Positions 40,076-49,908 of a DNA stretch of 64,000 nucleotides are shown piece by piece. Positions within the stretch are counted from its first letter, which is position 1; each line of letters opens with the position of its first letter. The notes beneath the pieces are model-generated. The model searched no databases. It had not been told where the DNA came from and saw only the letters and a program-made list of their open reading frames with translations. Position numbers and translations under genes: made by a program. The stretch comes from Bacteroidales bacterium (lineage in GTDB: Bacteria > Bacteroidota > Bacteroidia > Bacteroidales > UBA10428). Location: assembly GCA_016931575.1 (NCBI GenBank), contig JAFGEO010000079.1:24853-88852 (forward strand). The letters run 5' to 3'.

Positions 40076-41404
40076 CTATAAGTATTGATTGATGATACTT
40101 TCGTAAAGTTCCTGCTTACCGCTTATTACTTTGGGTTCACCGTTCTTGATTGCGAAATCACGAAGTTCTGCGAGACCCATTTTGCCTTCTTCGAAAGCTT
40201 TACCCTGACCGGCGTCAAAGGAAGCATAACGTTCCTTGCGCATTTTCAGGTAGTCACTCTTCTCGAGGATGTCATTGGTAACCAGCAGTGCACGTGCGAA
40301 AGCGTCCATGCCGGCAATGTGAGCGATAAAGAGATCGTCCTGATCAGTAGAATTCCTTCTGCGCTTGGCATCGAAGTTTACACCACCAGTGGTGAATCCA
40401 CCTGCAGGAAGGATAACAAGCATAGCCTCAATCAATTCATAAATGTTGATCGGGAACTGGTCGGTATCCCATCCATTTTGGTAGTCACCGCGGTTTGCGT
40501 CAATGGATCCGAGCATGCCGGTATCAGCCGCTACCTGTAATTCGTGCTGGAAGGTGTGCTGGGCCAGGGTGGCATGGTTCACTTCAATATTAAGTTTGAA
40601 GTCCTTATCAAGGCCATAGTGGCGCAGGAATCCAATAACAGTTTCCGAGTCGAAGTCGTACTGATGTTTTGTAGGCTCCATGGGTTTTGGTTCGATCAGG
40701 AAAGTTCCTTTGAAACCATTGGCACGGGCATAATCACGGGCTTTTGAAAGCATCATTCCCAGGTGATCTTTTTCGCGTTTCATGTCGGTGTTGAGCAATG
40801 ACATATAGCCTTCGCGACCACCCCAGAAAACATAGTTTTGTCCACCAAGTTCGATGGTAGCATCCAGTGCGCGTTTCACCTGAGTAGCAGCCTGGGCCAG
40901 AACGGCAAAATCAGGATTGGTTGCTGCACCATTCATATAGCGGGGATTACTAAAGACGTTAGCAGTTCCCCAGAGGAGTTTTACGCCTGATTCAGCTTGT
41001 TTTTCTTTGGCGTAGTCCACGATAGCCTGAACATTTTTGTCTGATTCAGCGATGGAGCTGCCTTCGCCAACCAGGTCAAAATCATGGAAGCAGTAAAATG
41101 GGGCGCCGATTTTAGTAAAGAACTCAAATGCAGCATCCATTTTATTTTTTCCTTTGCTGATAGCGTCAGCGCCATCTTTCCAGGAATAGTTCATGGTGGC
41201 ATTTCCAAAAGGATCTGAGCCATCGCCGCAGAATGTATGCCAGTAAGCAATTGCAAACCTGAAATGGTCTTTCAGGGATTTGCCTGCTACGATTTTGTTT
41301 TCATCGTAGTATTTGAAAGCCAGGGGATTCTTAGACTCTTTGCCTTCAAACTTAATTTTTCCAATTCCGGGGAAGTGTTCCTTATTCCCGATCACTACAT
41401 TCAT
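40076..41404 (-). CDS. xylA: Xylose isomerase
   Basis: [12 protein letters not shown]-type, [32 protein letters not shown]. Confidence 0.97.
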   Translation of the reverse strand: MNVVIGNKEHFPGIGKIKFEGKESKNPLAFKYYDENKIVAGKSLKDHFRFAIAYWHTFCGDGSDPFGNATMNYSWKDGADAISKGKNKMDAAFEFFTKIGAPFYCFHDFDLVGEGSSIAESDKNVQAIVDYAKEKQAESGVKLLWGTANVFSNPRYMNGAATNPDFAVLAQAATQVKRALDATIELGGQNYVFWGGREGYMSLLNTDMKREKDHLGMMLSKARDYARANGFKGTFLIEPKPMEPTKHQYDFDSETVIGFLRHYGLDKDFKLNIEVNHATLAQHTFQHELQVAADTGMLGSIDANRGDYQNGWDTDQFPINIYELIEAMLVILPAGGFTTGGVNFDAKRRRNSTDQDDLFIAHIAGMDAFARALLVTNDILEKSDYLKMRKERYASFDAGQGKAFEEGKMGLAELRDFAIKNGEPKVISGKQELYESIINQYL

Positions 41405-41416
41405 CTTATGGTTATT

Positions 41417-42907
41417 TTAGTTCAACATTTTTGTTAGCGTTTCATACCAGTTCCGGTATGCATTTTTATATTCGTCTGACCTTGAAGCAGCAGGTTCAAC
41501 GGTGGAAAGCTTTTTAAGGTTCGAGAAGGCTTCCCCGAATGAGTTGTAGATACCAGATCCGACTCCTGCTCCGCGTGCAGCCCCTTCAGAGCCGTCAGTA
41601 TCATAAAGATCGATGGGTACATTGCTGATGGTAGCCAGCGTTTCACGGAAAACAGGGCTCAGGAACATGTTGGCATGTCCTGCACGGATCAGGTTCACGG
41701 GTAAGCCGGTATTATCAGACATGATGTCGATGCCGTATTTAAAAGAGAAAGCGATACCTTCCTGGGCTGCTCTGATAAGGTGTGAGGAGTTGTGAAGGTT
41801 GAAGCTGAGATTGCTGATCTGGCATCCTGTATTTCTGTTTTCGATCACCCGCTCGGCTCCGTTTCCGAACGGTATAACTACCAATCCGTCGGATCCGATG
41901 GGAATTTGCGATGCTTCCTCGTTCATTTCGGCATAGCTGAGTTTTGAAGTTCCTGCATTTTTTTGTACCCAGCTGTTCAGGATGCCCGTACCGTTGACGC
42001 ATAAAAGAACCCCCAGTCGGGCATTATCCTTCTGATGGTTGACATGGGCAAAAATATTCACCCGGGATTTCGGATCATACGAGTATTGATCGGTTACACC
42101 GTATACCACTCCGGAAGTGCCGGCAGTAGCTGCAATCTCACCCGGATTCAGAACATTCAGCGAGAAAGCATTATTTGGTTGGTCGCCGGCCCGGTAGGTA
42201 ATGGGAATGCCAGCCTTCAGACCGATTTCGGAAGCTATTTCCGGAAGTAAGCTGCCCTGATCGCCGAAAGCCGGTACGATTTCAGGAATGAATTCAGGAG
42301 AAATGCCGTAATAATCAAGCAGGAAGCCGGCCAGATCGTGATTAGGGAAGTCCCAGAAGATGCCTTCTGACAGTCCGGTCACGGTTGTATTGATCTCTCC
42401 GGTAAGGCGCATGGCAATGTAATCGCCGGGGAGCATGATCTTATAGATCTTTGCATACAAGCCAGGCTCATTTTCTTTCACCCATTTTAACTTTGAAGCC
42501 GTAAAATTACCGGGTGAGTTAAGCAGCGCCGACAGGCATTTCTTGTCACCAAGGTCGCGGAAGGCCTGGTTTCCGATCTCAACAGCACGGCTGTCGCACC
42601 AAATGATGGATGGGCGTATCAGGTTTTTGTCCTTATCAATACAAACCAGGCCATGCATTTGATAGGTAATGCCTATGGCAGATACCTGAGAAAGGTCAAC
42701 ATCCTTATTTTGTTTTAATTCCTGAAGGCCATAGCGTATATTATGCCACCAGTCTTCCGGGTTTTGTTCCGCCCATCCTGCCTGGTGGGAAATGATCTTC
42801 ATTTCTTGTTTGGGATACTGGGCAGAGGCAATATTCTTGCCTGAGCCGGCATCCAGAAGTGAAAGTTTAACACTTGAACTTCCAACGTCTATACCTAAAA
42901 GAATCAT
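41417..42907 (-). CDS. xylB: Xylulokinase
   Basis: FGGY kinase: GIDVGSSSVKLSL, YQMHGLV, TAGTSGVVYG. Confidence 0.92.
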   Translation of the reverse strand: MILLGIDVGSSSVKLSLLDAGSGKNIASAQYPKQEMKIISHQAGWAEQNPEDWWHNIRYGLQELKQNKDVDLSQVSAIGITYQMHGLVCIDKDKNLIRPSIIWCDSRAVEIGNQAFRDLGDKKCLSALLNSPGNFTASKLKWVKENEPGLYAKIYKIMLPGDYIAMRLTGEINTTVTGLSEGIFWDFPNHDLAGFLLDYYGISPEFIPEIVPAFGDQGSLLPEIASEIGLKAGIPITYRAGDQPNNAFSLNVLNPGEIAATAGTSGVVYGVTDQYSYDPKSRVNIFAHVNHQKDNARLGVLLCVNGTGILNSWVQKNAGTSKLSYAEMNEEASQIPIGSDGLVVIPFGNGAERVIENRNTGCQISNLSFNLHNSSHLIRAAQEGIAFSFKYGIDIMSDNTGLPVNLIRAGHANMFLSPVFRETLATISNVPIDLYDTDGSEGAARGAGVGSGIYNSFGEAFSNLKKLSTVEPAASRSDEYKNAYRNWYETLTKMLN

Positions 42908-43254
42908 GCTGTTAAAAGTATTAATTTTTTATGTCATTCTAAAGATCCGAAGATCTGGTTTCCGGTTACATAACATGATGAATCCGAACCTGTCTGTCTT
43001 TTCTGGCTGTTATGAACCCAAACTGAATCATCCCGGGGAAAACATGCTAAGGATTTGTGCGATAGTCATTATTGTCCATATAGTCATATAGACTACAAGT
43101 CTAATGATTTTTTTTGATACTCACAAATTTTCCGGCCTGAACTTAATAAAATAATTGGGAAGTTCTTTCAGAAAATCACAAACTCCTGCGGTTGATAAAC
43201 ACCTCTGAATGCTAAAAAAAAAAATTGTAATTTTAATTTATCAATTCCCAATTC

Positions 43255-44118
43255 ATGGAAAAAGAGCAAATAGATGCCTTAATATCGCTTCTTGACGATA
43301 CTGATCATGAGGTGTTGGTGGCTGTTACTGACAATCTCCTGAGGCAGGGGATATCCATTGTGCCTCAACTCGAAAAGGCCTGGGAGCAAACTCCGGATGG
43401 ACGGCTTCAGGAGCGCCTGGAGCAGGTAATCCATGACATCCAGTTTGAGACTACCCGCAGCAATCTGACAGAATGGAGCCGGAATGGTGCGGTCAGTGTA
43501 TTGGAGGGTGCTTGTTACCTGGCCCAGTTTCAGTTCCCGGAACTCAGTTTTTCGGTTATTGACGACAAGATCGAAACAATAAAGGAAGATATCTGGCTTG
43601 AGATCAATACCAGGCTTTCGGCCATTGAGAAGGTAAAAATGCTGAACTATGTGATTTTTGATCTTCATAAGTTTACACGCAATACCCATAATTTTTATTC
43701 TCCACAGAATTCATTCATTAATCAGGTTATAGAAACAAAAAAAGGAAATCCTATATCTCTTGCAATTATATACATGGCAGTTGCCTACAAATTGAACCTG
43801 CCGGTATATGGGGTCAACCTCCCCAAGAATTTCATCCTTGCCTATAAGGATGACCTTCGTCATCGTGATGCCGCGGATGAAACGGAGGATATTTTGTTCT
43901 ATATAAATCCTTATAACCGTGGAGCGATATTAGGGAAAAAAGAAATTGACTATTTTATTGAGCAGCAGAAGCTTAAGTCCGATCCTTCCTTCTATAGGTC
44001 GTGCCCTAACCAGGCTGTTGTAGTCAGGTTGATCAACAACCTCATCCTTGCTTATGAGAAGCTTGGATTTACCGATAAGATTGCCCGCCTGCAGGAATTA
44101 ATGAGGATTTTTTCCTGA
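43255..44118 (+). CDS. SirB1/transglutaminase-like protein
   Basis: NSFINQVIETKKGNPISLAIIYMAVAYKLNLPVYGVNLPKNFIL. Confidence 0.8.
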   Translation: MEKEQIDALISLLDDTDHEVLVAVTDNLLRQGISIVPQLEKAWEQTPDGRLQERLEQVIHDIQFETTRSNLTEWSRNGAVSVLEGACYLAQFQFPELSFSVIDDKIETIKEDIWLEINTRLSAIEKVKMLNYVIFDLHKFTRNTHNFYSPQNSFINQVIETKKGNPISLAIIYMAVAYKLNLPVYGVNLPKNFILAYKDDLRHRDAADETEDILFYINPYNRGAILGKKEIDYFIEQQKLKSDPSFYRSCPNQAVVVRLINNLILAYEKLGFTDKIARLQELMRIFS

Positions 44119-44241
44119 AGCTTACTGAACCTTGCCTTTTCTTAGTGGTTCTTTGTGTCCCGGTTAAATGAGTCAAAGTAATGAATTCTGCAATGACCTA
44201 TCGGGCAACTGAGAACCTGATGAATTTCTTCTGGTTATAAG

Positions 44242-44272
44242 AAAAAGGGCCGTCTCCATTGAGACAGCCCCT
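44242..44272 (-). terminator. rny terminator
   Basis: GGGCTGTCTC-AATG-GAGACGGCCC followed by T tract on minus strand. Confidence 0.8.
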
Positions 44273-44300
44273 GCATATAGAATTCTGTATATTTCTTTGT

Positions 44301-45869
44301 TTATTTCGCGTAGTTCACGGCACGGGTTTCACGGATCACGGTGATCTTAACCTGGCCGGGATAGGTCATTTCATCCTGGATGCGTTTGGCGATCTCGTAG
44401 GAGAGAGAGTCTGCTTCCTTATCAGAAACTTTATCACTGCCGACAATTACCCTGAGTTCGCGACCAGCCTGGATCGCATAGGTTTTTAATACACCTGGAT
44501 AAGAGAGTGCAAGATTTTCCAGCTCCTTCAATCGTTTGATGTATGATTCCACAACCTCACGGCGGGCACCCGGACGAGCCCCTGAGATGGCATCACAAAC
44601 CTGAATAATGGGGGATATCAGGCTGTTCATTTCCACTTCGTCGTGGTGGGCACCGATAGCGTTGCAGATTTCAGGTTTTTCCTTGAATTTCTCAGCAAGC
44701 TTCATCCCATAGATGGCATGTGGGATTTCAGGTTCCTCATCCGGTACCTTTCCGATATCATGCAGGAGGCCAGCTCTTTTGGCCAGTTTAGTATTCAGAC
44801 CGAGTTCTGAAGCCATGATGGCCGAGAGATTAGCTACTTCGCGTGAGTGTTGCAGCAGGTTCTGGCCATAGGATGAGCGGTATTTCATCTTTCCGATCAG
44901 GCGGATCAGTTCGGGGTGCAGGCCATGGATCCCCAGGTCAATAGCAGTACGCTTACCCACTTCAATAATTTCCTCTTCCACCTGTTTGCGGGTTTTTGAA
45001 ACCACTTCTTCGATCCGCGCAGGATGGATACGTCCGTCCGTAACCAGCTGGTGCAATGCCAGGCGGGCTATCTCGCGGCGTACGGGATCGAAAGCTGAAA
45101 GGATAATTGCTTCCGGGGTGTCGTCAACGATGATTTCAACTCCGGTGGCTGATTCAAGTGCCCGGATATTTCTTCCTTCGCGGCCTATGATTCGTCCCTT
45201 GATCTCATCACTTTCAATGGTGAATACGGTGACGGCATTTTCAATGGCAGTTTCGGTTGACACCCGCTGGATGGTTTCGATAACTACTTTCTTCGCATCA
45301 CGGGTAGCGGTCATCCGGGCTTCATCCATGATCTCATTTACATAAGACATGGCTTCTGTTTTGGCTTCTTCCTTCAGCGACTCGATTAACTGTTGCTTGG
45401 CTTCTTCACCGGAGATCCCGGAGATTGCCTCCAGCTGTTCTACCTGCTGCCGGTGTGCCCTGGTAAGTTCTTCCTCCCGCTTTTCGATCAGGTCCATCTG
45501 TGCATTGAGATTTTCACGGATGAGATCAAGTTCCTTTTTAGCGCGCGTATTTTCTTCCATACGCTGGGATAGAACGGTTTCTTTTTGTTTAAAGCGATTT
45601 TCAGCCTGGGCAAGTTTATTATTTCGGTCGTTAATAAACTTTTCATGTTCCGATTTAAGCTCCAGGAATTTCTCTTTTGCCTGAATGATCTTGTCCTTTT
45701 TTATGACTTCAGCTTCATTTTTTGCATCATTAATGATTGTGCGACTTTTATTTTTAAGGGTAAGGTTCCAGATAAAATAAGCAATAACACCACCACCAAT
45801 GAAGCCAACGCCGCCAAAGAGGGCCAGTTTAACGATACTGGTTGTTGCTTCTACTATAAATGTTAACAT
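44301..45869 (-). CDS. rny: Ribonuclease Y
   Basis: N-terminal TM, long coiled coil, KH motif [17 protein letters not shown] motif [12 protein letters not shown]. Confidence 0.96.
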   Translation of the reverse strand: MLTFIVEATTSIVKLALFGGVGFIGGGVIAYFIWNLTLKNKSRTIINDAKNEAEVIKKDKIIQAKEKFLELKSEHEKFINDRNNKLAQAENRFKQKETVLSQRMEENTRAKKELDLIRENLNAQMDLIEKREEELTRAHRQQVEQLEAISGISGEEAKQQLIESLKEEAKTEAMSYVNEIMDEARMTATRDAKKVVIETIQRVSTETAIENAVTVFTIESDEIKGRIIGREGRNIRALESATGVEIIVDDTPEAIILSAFDPVRREIARLALHQLVTDGRIHPARIEEVVSKTRKQVEEEIIEVGKRTAIDLGIHGLHPELIRLIGKMKYRSSYGQNLLQHSREVANLSAIMASELGLNTKLAKRAGLLHDIGKVPDEEPEIPHAIYGMKLAEKFKEKPEICNAIGAHHDEVEMNSLISPIIQVCDAISGARPGARREVVESYIKRLKELENLALSYPGVLKTYAIQAGRELRVIVGSDKVSDKEADSLSYEIAKRIQDEMTYPGQVKITVIRETRAVNYAK

Positions 45870-45887
45870 ATGTCTGATCTTTAAAAA

Positions 45888-46094
45888 TTAAAAAACCCGC
45901 ATAATCCTTCAAAATTCATTGAAACCCCATCTCGACATGGGTGGAGCTGCTGCAGCATTTCAGGTTTCCAACGATTCGGTTTCCCGAATTCCCGGTACAA
46001 GACCGGGATAAGGCCTGCCTTTGACGCCTCAAGCAAAACTCCAATGTAGTAAGTGTTGAGTTTCACAAATGTTTAAAGTAACTATGCGGGCTAT
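45888..46094 (-). ncRNA. ssrS: 6S RNA candidate
   Basis: Closing stem CCCGCATA (45896-45903) with TATGCGGG (46083-46090), T-rich 3' end, about 200 nt, located between zapA and rny. Confidence 0.75.
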
Positions 46095-46120
46095 ACTTTA
46101 TACTATGTAAAGAACGTTTC

Positions 46121-46414
46121 TTACTCTTCCTCTTTTAGGTAAACTTCAAGCTCTTCATTCAATTCCCTGACATTCTCAAGGAATTTATCCGGATCCTGGA
46201 CATCTTCCAGTTCTATAAGTCTGGTTACGTATTGCAGAGTGGCCATTGCCAGAAAGTCCTGCACGTCCTTATCCGAATATTTCTGTTTGTATTGAAGAAC
46301 CTTGTCATTTATTATCTTTCCTGCTTTCCTTATCTTCTCCTCATCACTCCGGTCAATTTTCAGGGGATAATACCTATCAATGATATTCACCCGAATGGAA
46401 AGCTTTTCATCCAT
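46121..46414 (-). CDS. zapA: Cell division protein ZapA
   Basis: 97 aa ZapA-like IRVNIIDRYYPLKIDRSDEEKIRKAGKIIND. Confidence 0.85.
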   Translation of the reverse strand: MDEKLSIRVNIIDRYYPLKIDRSDEEKIRKAGKIINDKVLQYKQKYSDKDVQDFLAMATLQYVTRLIELEDVQDPDKFLENVRELNEELEVYLKEEE

Positions 46415-46421
46415 AGTTGGA

Positions 46422-46715
46422 CTATTTATTTAAAAGAGCAATACATTTATCAATCTCCCGCACAATCCTGTTCACTTTAATTTTTGCATCGTGATTTGAT
46501 CCTGATGCTGAGATTAAAGCCTGAGCTAAATTTGTATTGTTACTTTTCTCAATTAATTCTGTTTTCTTCAATTCCAATTCGTGAACCTTCTTAACCAGTT
46601 CATCGTTTTTCTGCTGCAAAAGGGAGATTTCCTCTTTTTTTACTTCATAAAGCTGAATAATTCTTTTTAGATTATTTCTCAGTGAAGCAATAATATCGTC
46701 ACTCTTATTTTGCAT
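46422..46715 (-). CDS. Coiled-coil protein upstream of zapA
   Basis: 97 aa with heptad-like EEISLLQQKNDELVKKVHELELKKTELIEK. Confidence 0.65.
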   Translation of the reverse strand: MQNKSDDIIASLRNNLKRIIQLYEVKKEEISLLQQKNDELVKKVHELELKKTELIEKSNNTNLAQALISASGSNHDAKIKVNRIVREIDKCIALLNK

Positions 46716-46860
46716 TAAAAAATAATTTCTTCAAAGTTAGTTCGAACGCACAAATATAAAAATTTATCCATTCATTTTCTCGACTTCTAAAATAAGTCTT
46801 AGTTTTACCAAAATTCAAGCTATTTAAGCGATTTCAGTACTCTATAAAATTAAAAAACTT

Positions 46861-48567
46861 ATGTTAAAGTTCCTAACAAATCTATCATTATTCCTGTTCA
46901 TTATTGTGTCGGTTGAGGGACAAGTTTCTGAGCAAAAGGACTTTCAATCCCCTTTAAAAATCCCCTTATTTCTGTCGGGTAATTTTGGTGAGCTTCGGGC
47001 AGGCCATTTTCATGCCGGAATTGATCTCAAGACGCTGGGGAAAATCGGTCAACCCGTTTCTGCCAGTGCCGGTGGATACATCTCGAGGATTAAAATCCAG
47101 TCGGGAGCCTACGGCCAGGCTCTCTACCTGACGCATCCAAATGGTTATACTACCGTCTATGCCCACCTGGATCATTTTATCCCTGAAATTGAAAAATATG
47201 TCAGGGAACAGCAATACACCAAGCAGAGCTATGAAGTTGATCTGATGTTGCCGCAGAACAAGTTTGTTTTCAAACAGGGCGACTTACTGGCATATTCCGG
47301 AAATACCGGACGGTCAGGGGGACCTCACCTTCATTTTGAAATCAGGAACACCAGCGACCAGGAACCGTTGAACGCATTGATGTTTCAGTTCCCCATCACA
47401 GATAATATTTCTCCCGAATTCCGGGCCCTGGTGTGTTATGCATACAGAAATGCAGAGGCCAACGCAATCCAATGTGAAAGGACCATGATCAATCCGCTTC
47501 AAAAACTAAATGATACGTGTTATACACTTAAAAACCAGGTGATTGTTAATGGAACTTATCTTGGTGTGGGAGCAGAGATTTATGATTTTCTGGATGGCTC
47601 TGCTAACAAATGCGGCGTGTATTCCATGAAGTTGTATATCGATGATGAGTTTTATTATGGATTTTCGATCGATGGGGTTTCTTTTTCAGTTTCAAGGTAT
47701 GTTAATGCCCATATGGATTATGATCTGAAAACAAATCAGGGGAAAAGTGTCCACCGCTTGTTTGGGCTTCCTCATAATGAACTTTCAATTTATCAGTCGA
47801 GCGACAGAAAAGGGATTTATCCCCTGAAGGATTTTGGACCGCATAAAGCAAAAATCGTGGCTGCAGATGTCTATGGCAATCAGAGTACCCTGAGCTTCAC
47901 TTTCAGGAGGAAGCCTGCAGAAGCCGATGAGATTTCGGTGCCCGAAATCAAATACCTGGTTGATTGGGACAAGGGGAGATCCTTTGAGGAGGATGGTCTC
48001 CGGATCGATATACCTCCCCGGGCGCTTTACCAGGATATTAATTTTAATTATTCTGTGAAAAAAGGGGGGGAGGGAGTGTTTGACGACAGTCTGGAGATCC
48101 ATGAGGACAGCGAGGGCCTGCAAAACAGCATTACGATCCGTTATGCTTTTGAACCTCCTGTCGACAGTTTGAGTGATAAATTGCTCTTTGGACGTATCAA
48201 CGGAGATAAGCAGCTGGTTGCCGGTGGAGGCGAGTATGCTGACGGGGTGCTAACGCTGACGACCAGAAATTTCGGGAAGTATGTGGTATACATGGATACT
48301 GTTCCCCCGAAAATAACCTGGAACGGATACGATGCCGCAGCAAAAACCATAAATCTGAAAATCACAGACGAATTTTCAGGGATACGTGATTATGAGGGTT
48401 ACATTGATGGCAAATGGGCGCTCTTCAGCTTCGACAGCAAATCGGGAGGACTCGCTTACACTGTGGATGAAGAACGGCTGGAGAAGGGGAAGCAGCACAA
48501 GATGAAAGTGATAGTGAATGATTCAAAAGGCAATCAGGCAACGTACATCGGTAGTTTCACCTATTAA
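46861..48567 (+). CDS. M23 family metallopeptidase
   Basis: HAGIDLKT, YAHLDHF, GPHLHFEIR motifs; signal peptide. Confidence 0.92.
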   Translation: MLKFLTNLSLFLFIIVSVEGQVSEQKDFQSPLKIPLFLSGNFGELRAGHFHAGIDLKTLGKIGQPVSASAGGYISRIKIQSGAYGQALYLTHPNGYTTVYAHLDHFIPEIEKYVREQQYTKQSYEVDLMLPQNKFVFKQGDLLAYSGNTGRSGGPHLHFEIRNTSDQEPLNALMFQFPITDNISPEFRALVCYAYRNAEANAIQCERTMINPLQKLNDTCYTLKNQVIVNGTYLGVGAEIYDFLDGSANKCGVYSMKLYIDDEFYYGFSIDGVSFSVSRYVNAHMDYDLKTNQGKSVHRLFGLPHNELSIYQSSDRKGIYPLKDFGPHKAKIVAADVYGNQSTLSFTFRRKPAEADEISVPEIKYLVDWDKGRSFEEDGLRIDIPPRALYQDINFNYSVKKGGEGVFDDSLEIHEDSEGLQNSITIRYAFEPPVDSLSDKLLFGRINGDKQLVAGGGEYADGVLTLTTRNFGKYVVYMDTVPPKITWNGYDAAAKTINLKITDEFSGIRDYEGYIDGKWALFSFDSKSGGLAYTVDEERLEKGKQHKMKVIVNDSKGNQATYIGSFTY

Positions 48568-48570
48568 ACC

Positions 48571-49683
48571 ATGATTAAAAGAGTTGGCGTAATCGGGCTG
48601 ATGTCAGGAACTAGTCTTGACGGAGTTGACCTGGCCCTTTGCAGCTTTGAGGAGCGCGCGGAGGGTTGGCAATACCTATTGCTTGATGCCCATACGGTTC
48701 CATACCCTGATGAATGGAAGAGGAAGCTGGGATCTGCTCATTTACTGGAAGCGGATGCGCTGGATACACTCGATCAGGAGTATGGCCATTACCTGGCCAC
48801 ACTGGTAAAGGAATTCATTGACAAAACAGGTGCATCACCTGAATTGATAGCCTCACATGGACATACCGTTTTTCATGAACCGGAAAAAGGAATAACCAGG
48901 CAGATAGGGTCGGGTGAGCGGTTGTTTGCACTGACCGGCCTGCCGGTTGTTTATGATTTCCGTACGCTCGACGTCCTGAAAGGTGGGCAGGGGGCGCCCC
49001 TGGTTCCGGTTGGCGATAAGCTGCTTTTCAGGGAGTATGATGCTTGTCTGAACCTGGGTGGTTTTTCCAATATTTCTTTTGATTACCGGGGGAGCCGCAT
49101 TGCTTTTGATATCTGTCCGGTAAACCTGGCGTTAAATTACCTCGCGGAAAAAACAGGGCATGCGTTTGACAGGGACGGGGAACTGGGACGCCAGGGGAAG
49201 GTGGATTCTGAATTACTGGAAACAATGAACAATCTGCCTTACTATTCCAGGCAACATCCTAAATCGCTTGGGCGCGAGTGGGTGGATGAAAATATAATAC
49301 CCCTGCTGGAAACCTGGGGTATCGAAACAAAAGACCTGGCAGCCACTGTTTACCAACATATTACAGAGCAGATCCTTCAGGTATTAAACAAATACGGAAT
49401 ATCGTCTGTTCTGATTACCGGAGGAGGGGCCCTGAATACTTACCTTGTGAATAAATTGCATACTGAAACGAAAACCAAGATACAGGTCCCGGATCGTCAA
49501 CTGATCGATTATAAAGAAGCGGTCATTTTTGCCTTCCTGGGATTACTGAGGATGGAAGAGCGGGTGAATTGCTATGCTTCTGTAACCGGGGCCTTTGAGG
49601 ATTCCATTGTTGGAGTCCTGATAAAAAATGAGCCCCGGAACGACCCGGGGCTCAACCCTAACAAAAAACAATCTAATTACTAA
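48571..49683 (+). CDS. anmK: Anhydro-N-acetylmuramic acid kinase
   Basis: GLMSGTSLDGVDLALC, SHGHTVFHEP, NLGGFSNIS, DICPVNLALN. Confidence 0.95.
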   Translation: MIKRVGVIGLMSGTSLDGVDLALCSFEERAEGWQYLLLDAHTVPYPDEWKRKLGSAHLLEADALDTLDQEYGHYLATLVKEFIDKTGASPELIASHGHTVFHEPEKGITRQIGSGERLFALTGLPVVYDFRTLDVLKGGQGAPLVPVGDKLLFREYDACLNLGGFSNISFDYRGSRIAFDICPVNLALNYLAEKTGHAFDRDGELGRQGKVDSELLETMNNLPYYSRQHPKSLGREWVDENIIPLLETWGIETKDLAATVYQHITEQILQVLNKYGISSVLITGGGALNTYLVNKLHTETKTKIQVPDRQLIDYKEAVIFAFLGLLRMEERVNCYASVTGAFEDSIVGVLIKNEPRNDPGLNPNKKQSNY

Positions 49684-49908
49684 CTAAACCCTAAATTAAC
49701 CCAAAGACATTAACTAACCCTAATTGTTGCCTTAATGTGCAGGTACAAAAATACGAACATTTCAGCTTACGGCCTAATTTAAATGTTAAATATTTATTAA
49801 TAAATTGATAACACTTACGGATTGAAATTTAATAACCAAAAAATAATAGAAGATATTATATTTAAAATCATATTTTGACTTTTTACTTTTAATCCTTAAA
49901 AAATTGCC

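Noticed and set aside
45881-46066. 61-aa minus-strand ORF
   Set aside because: Falls inside the 6S RNA candidate and includes its closing stem; no protein features
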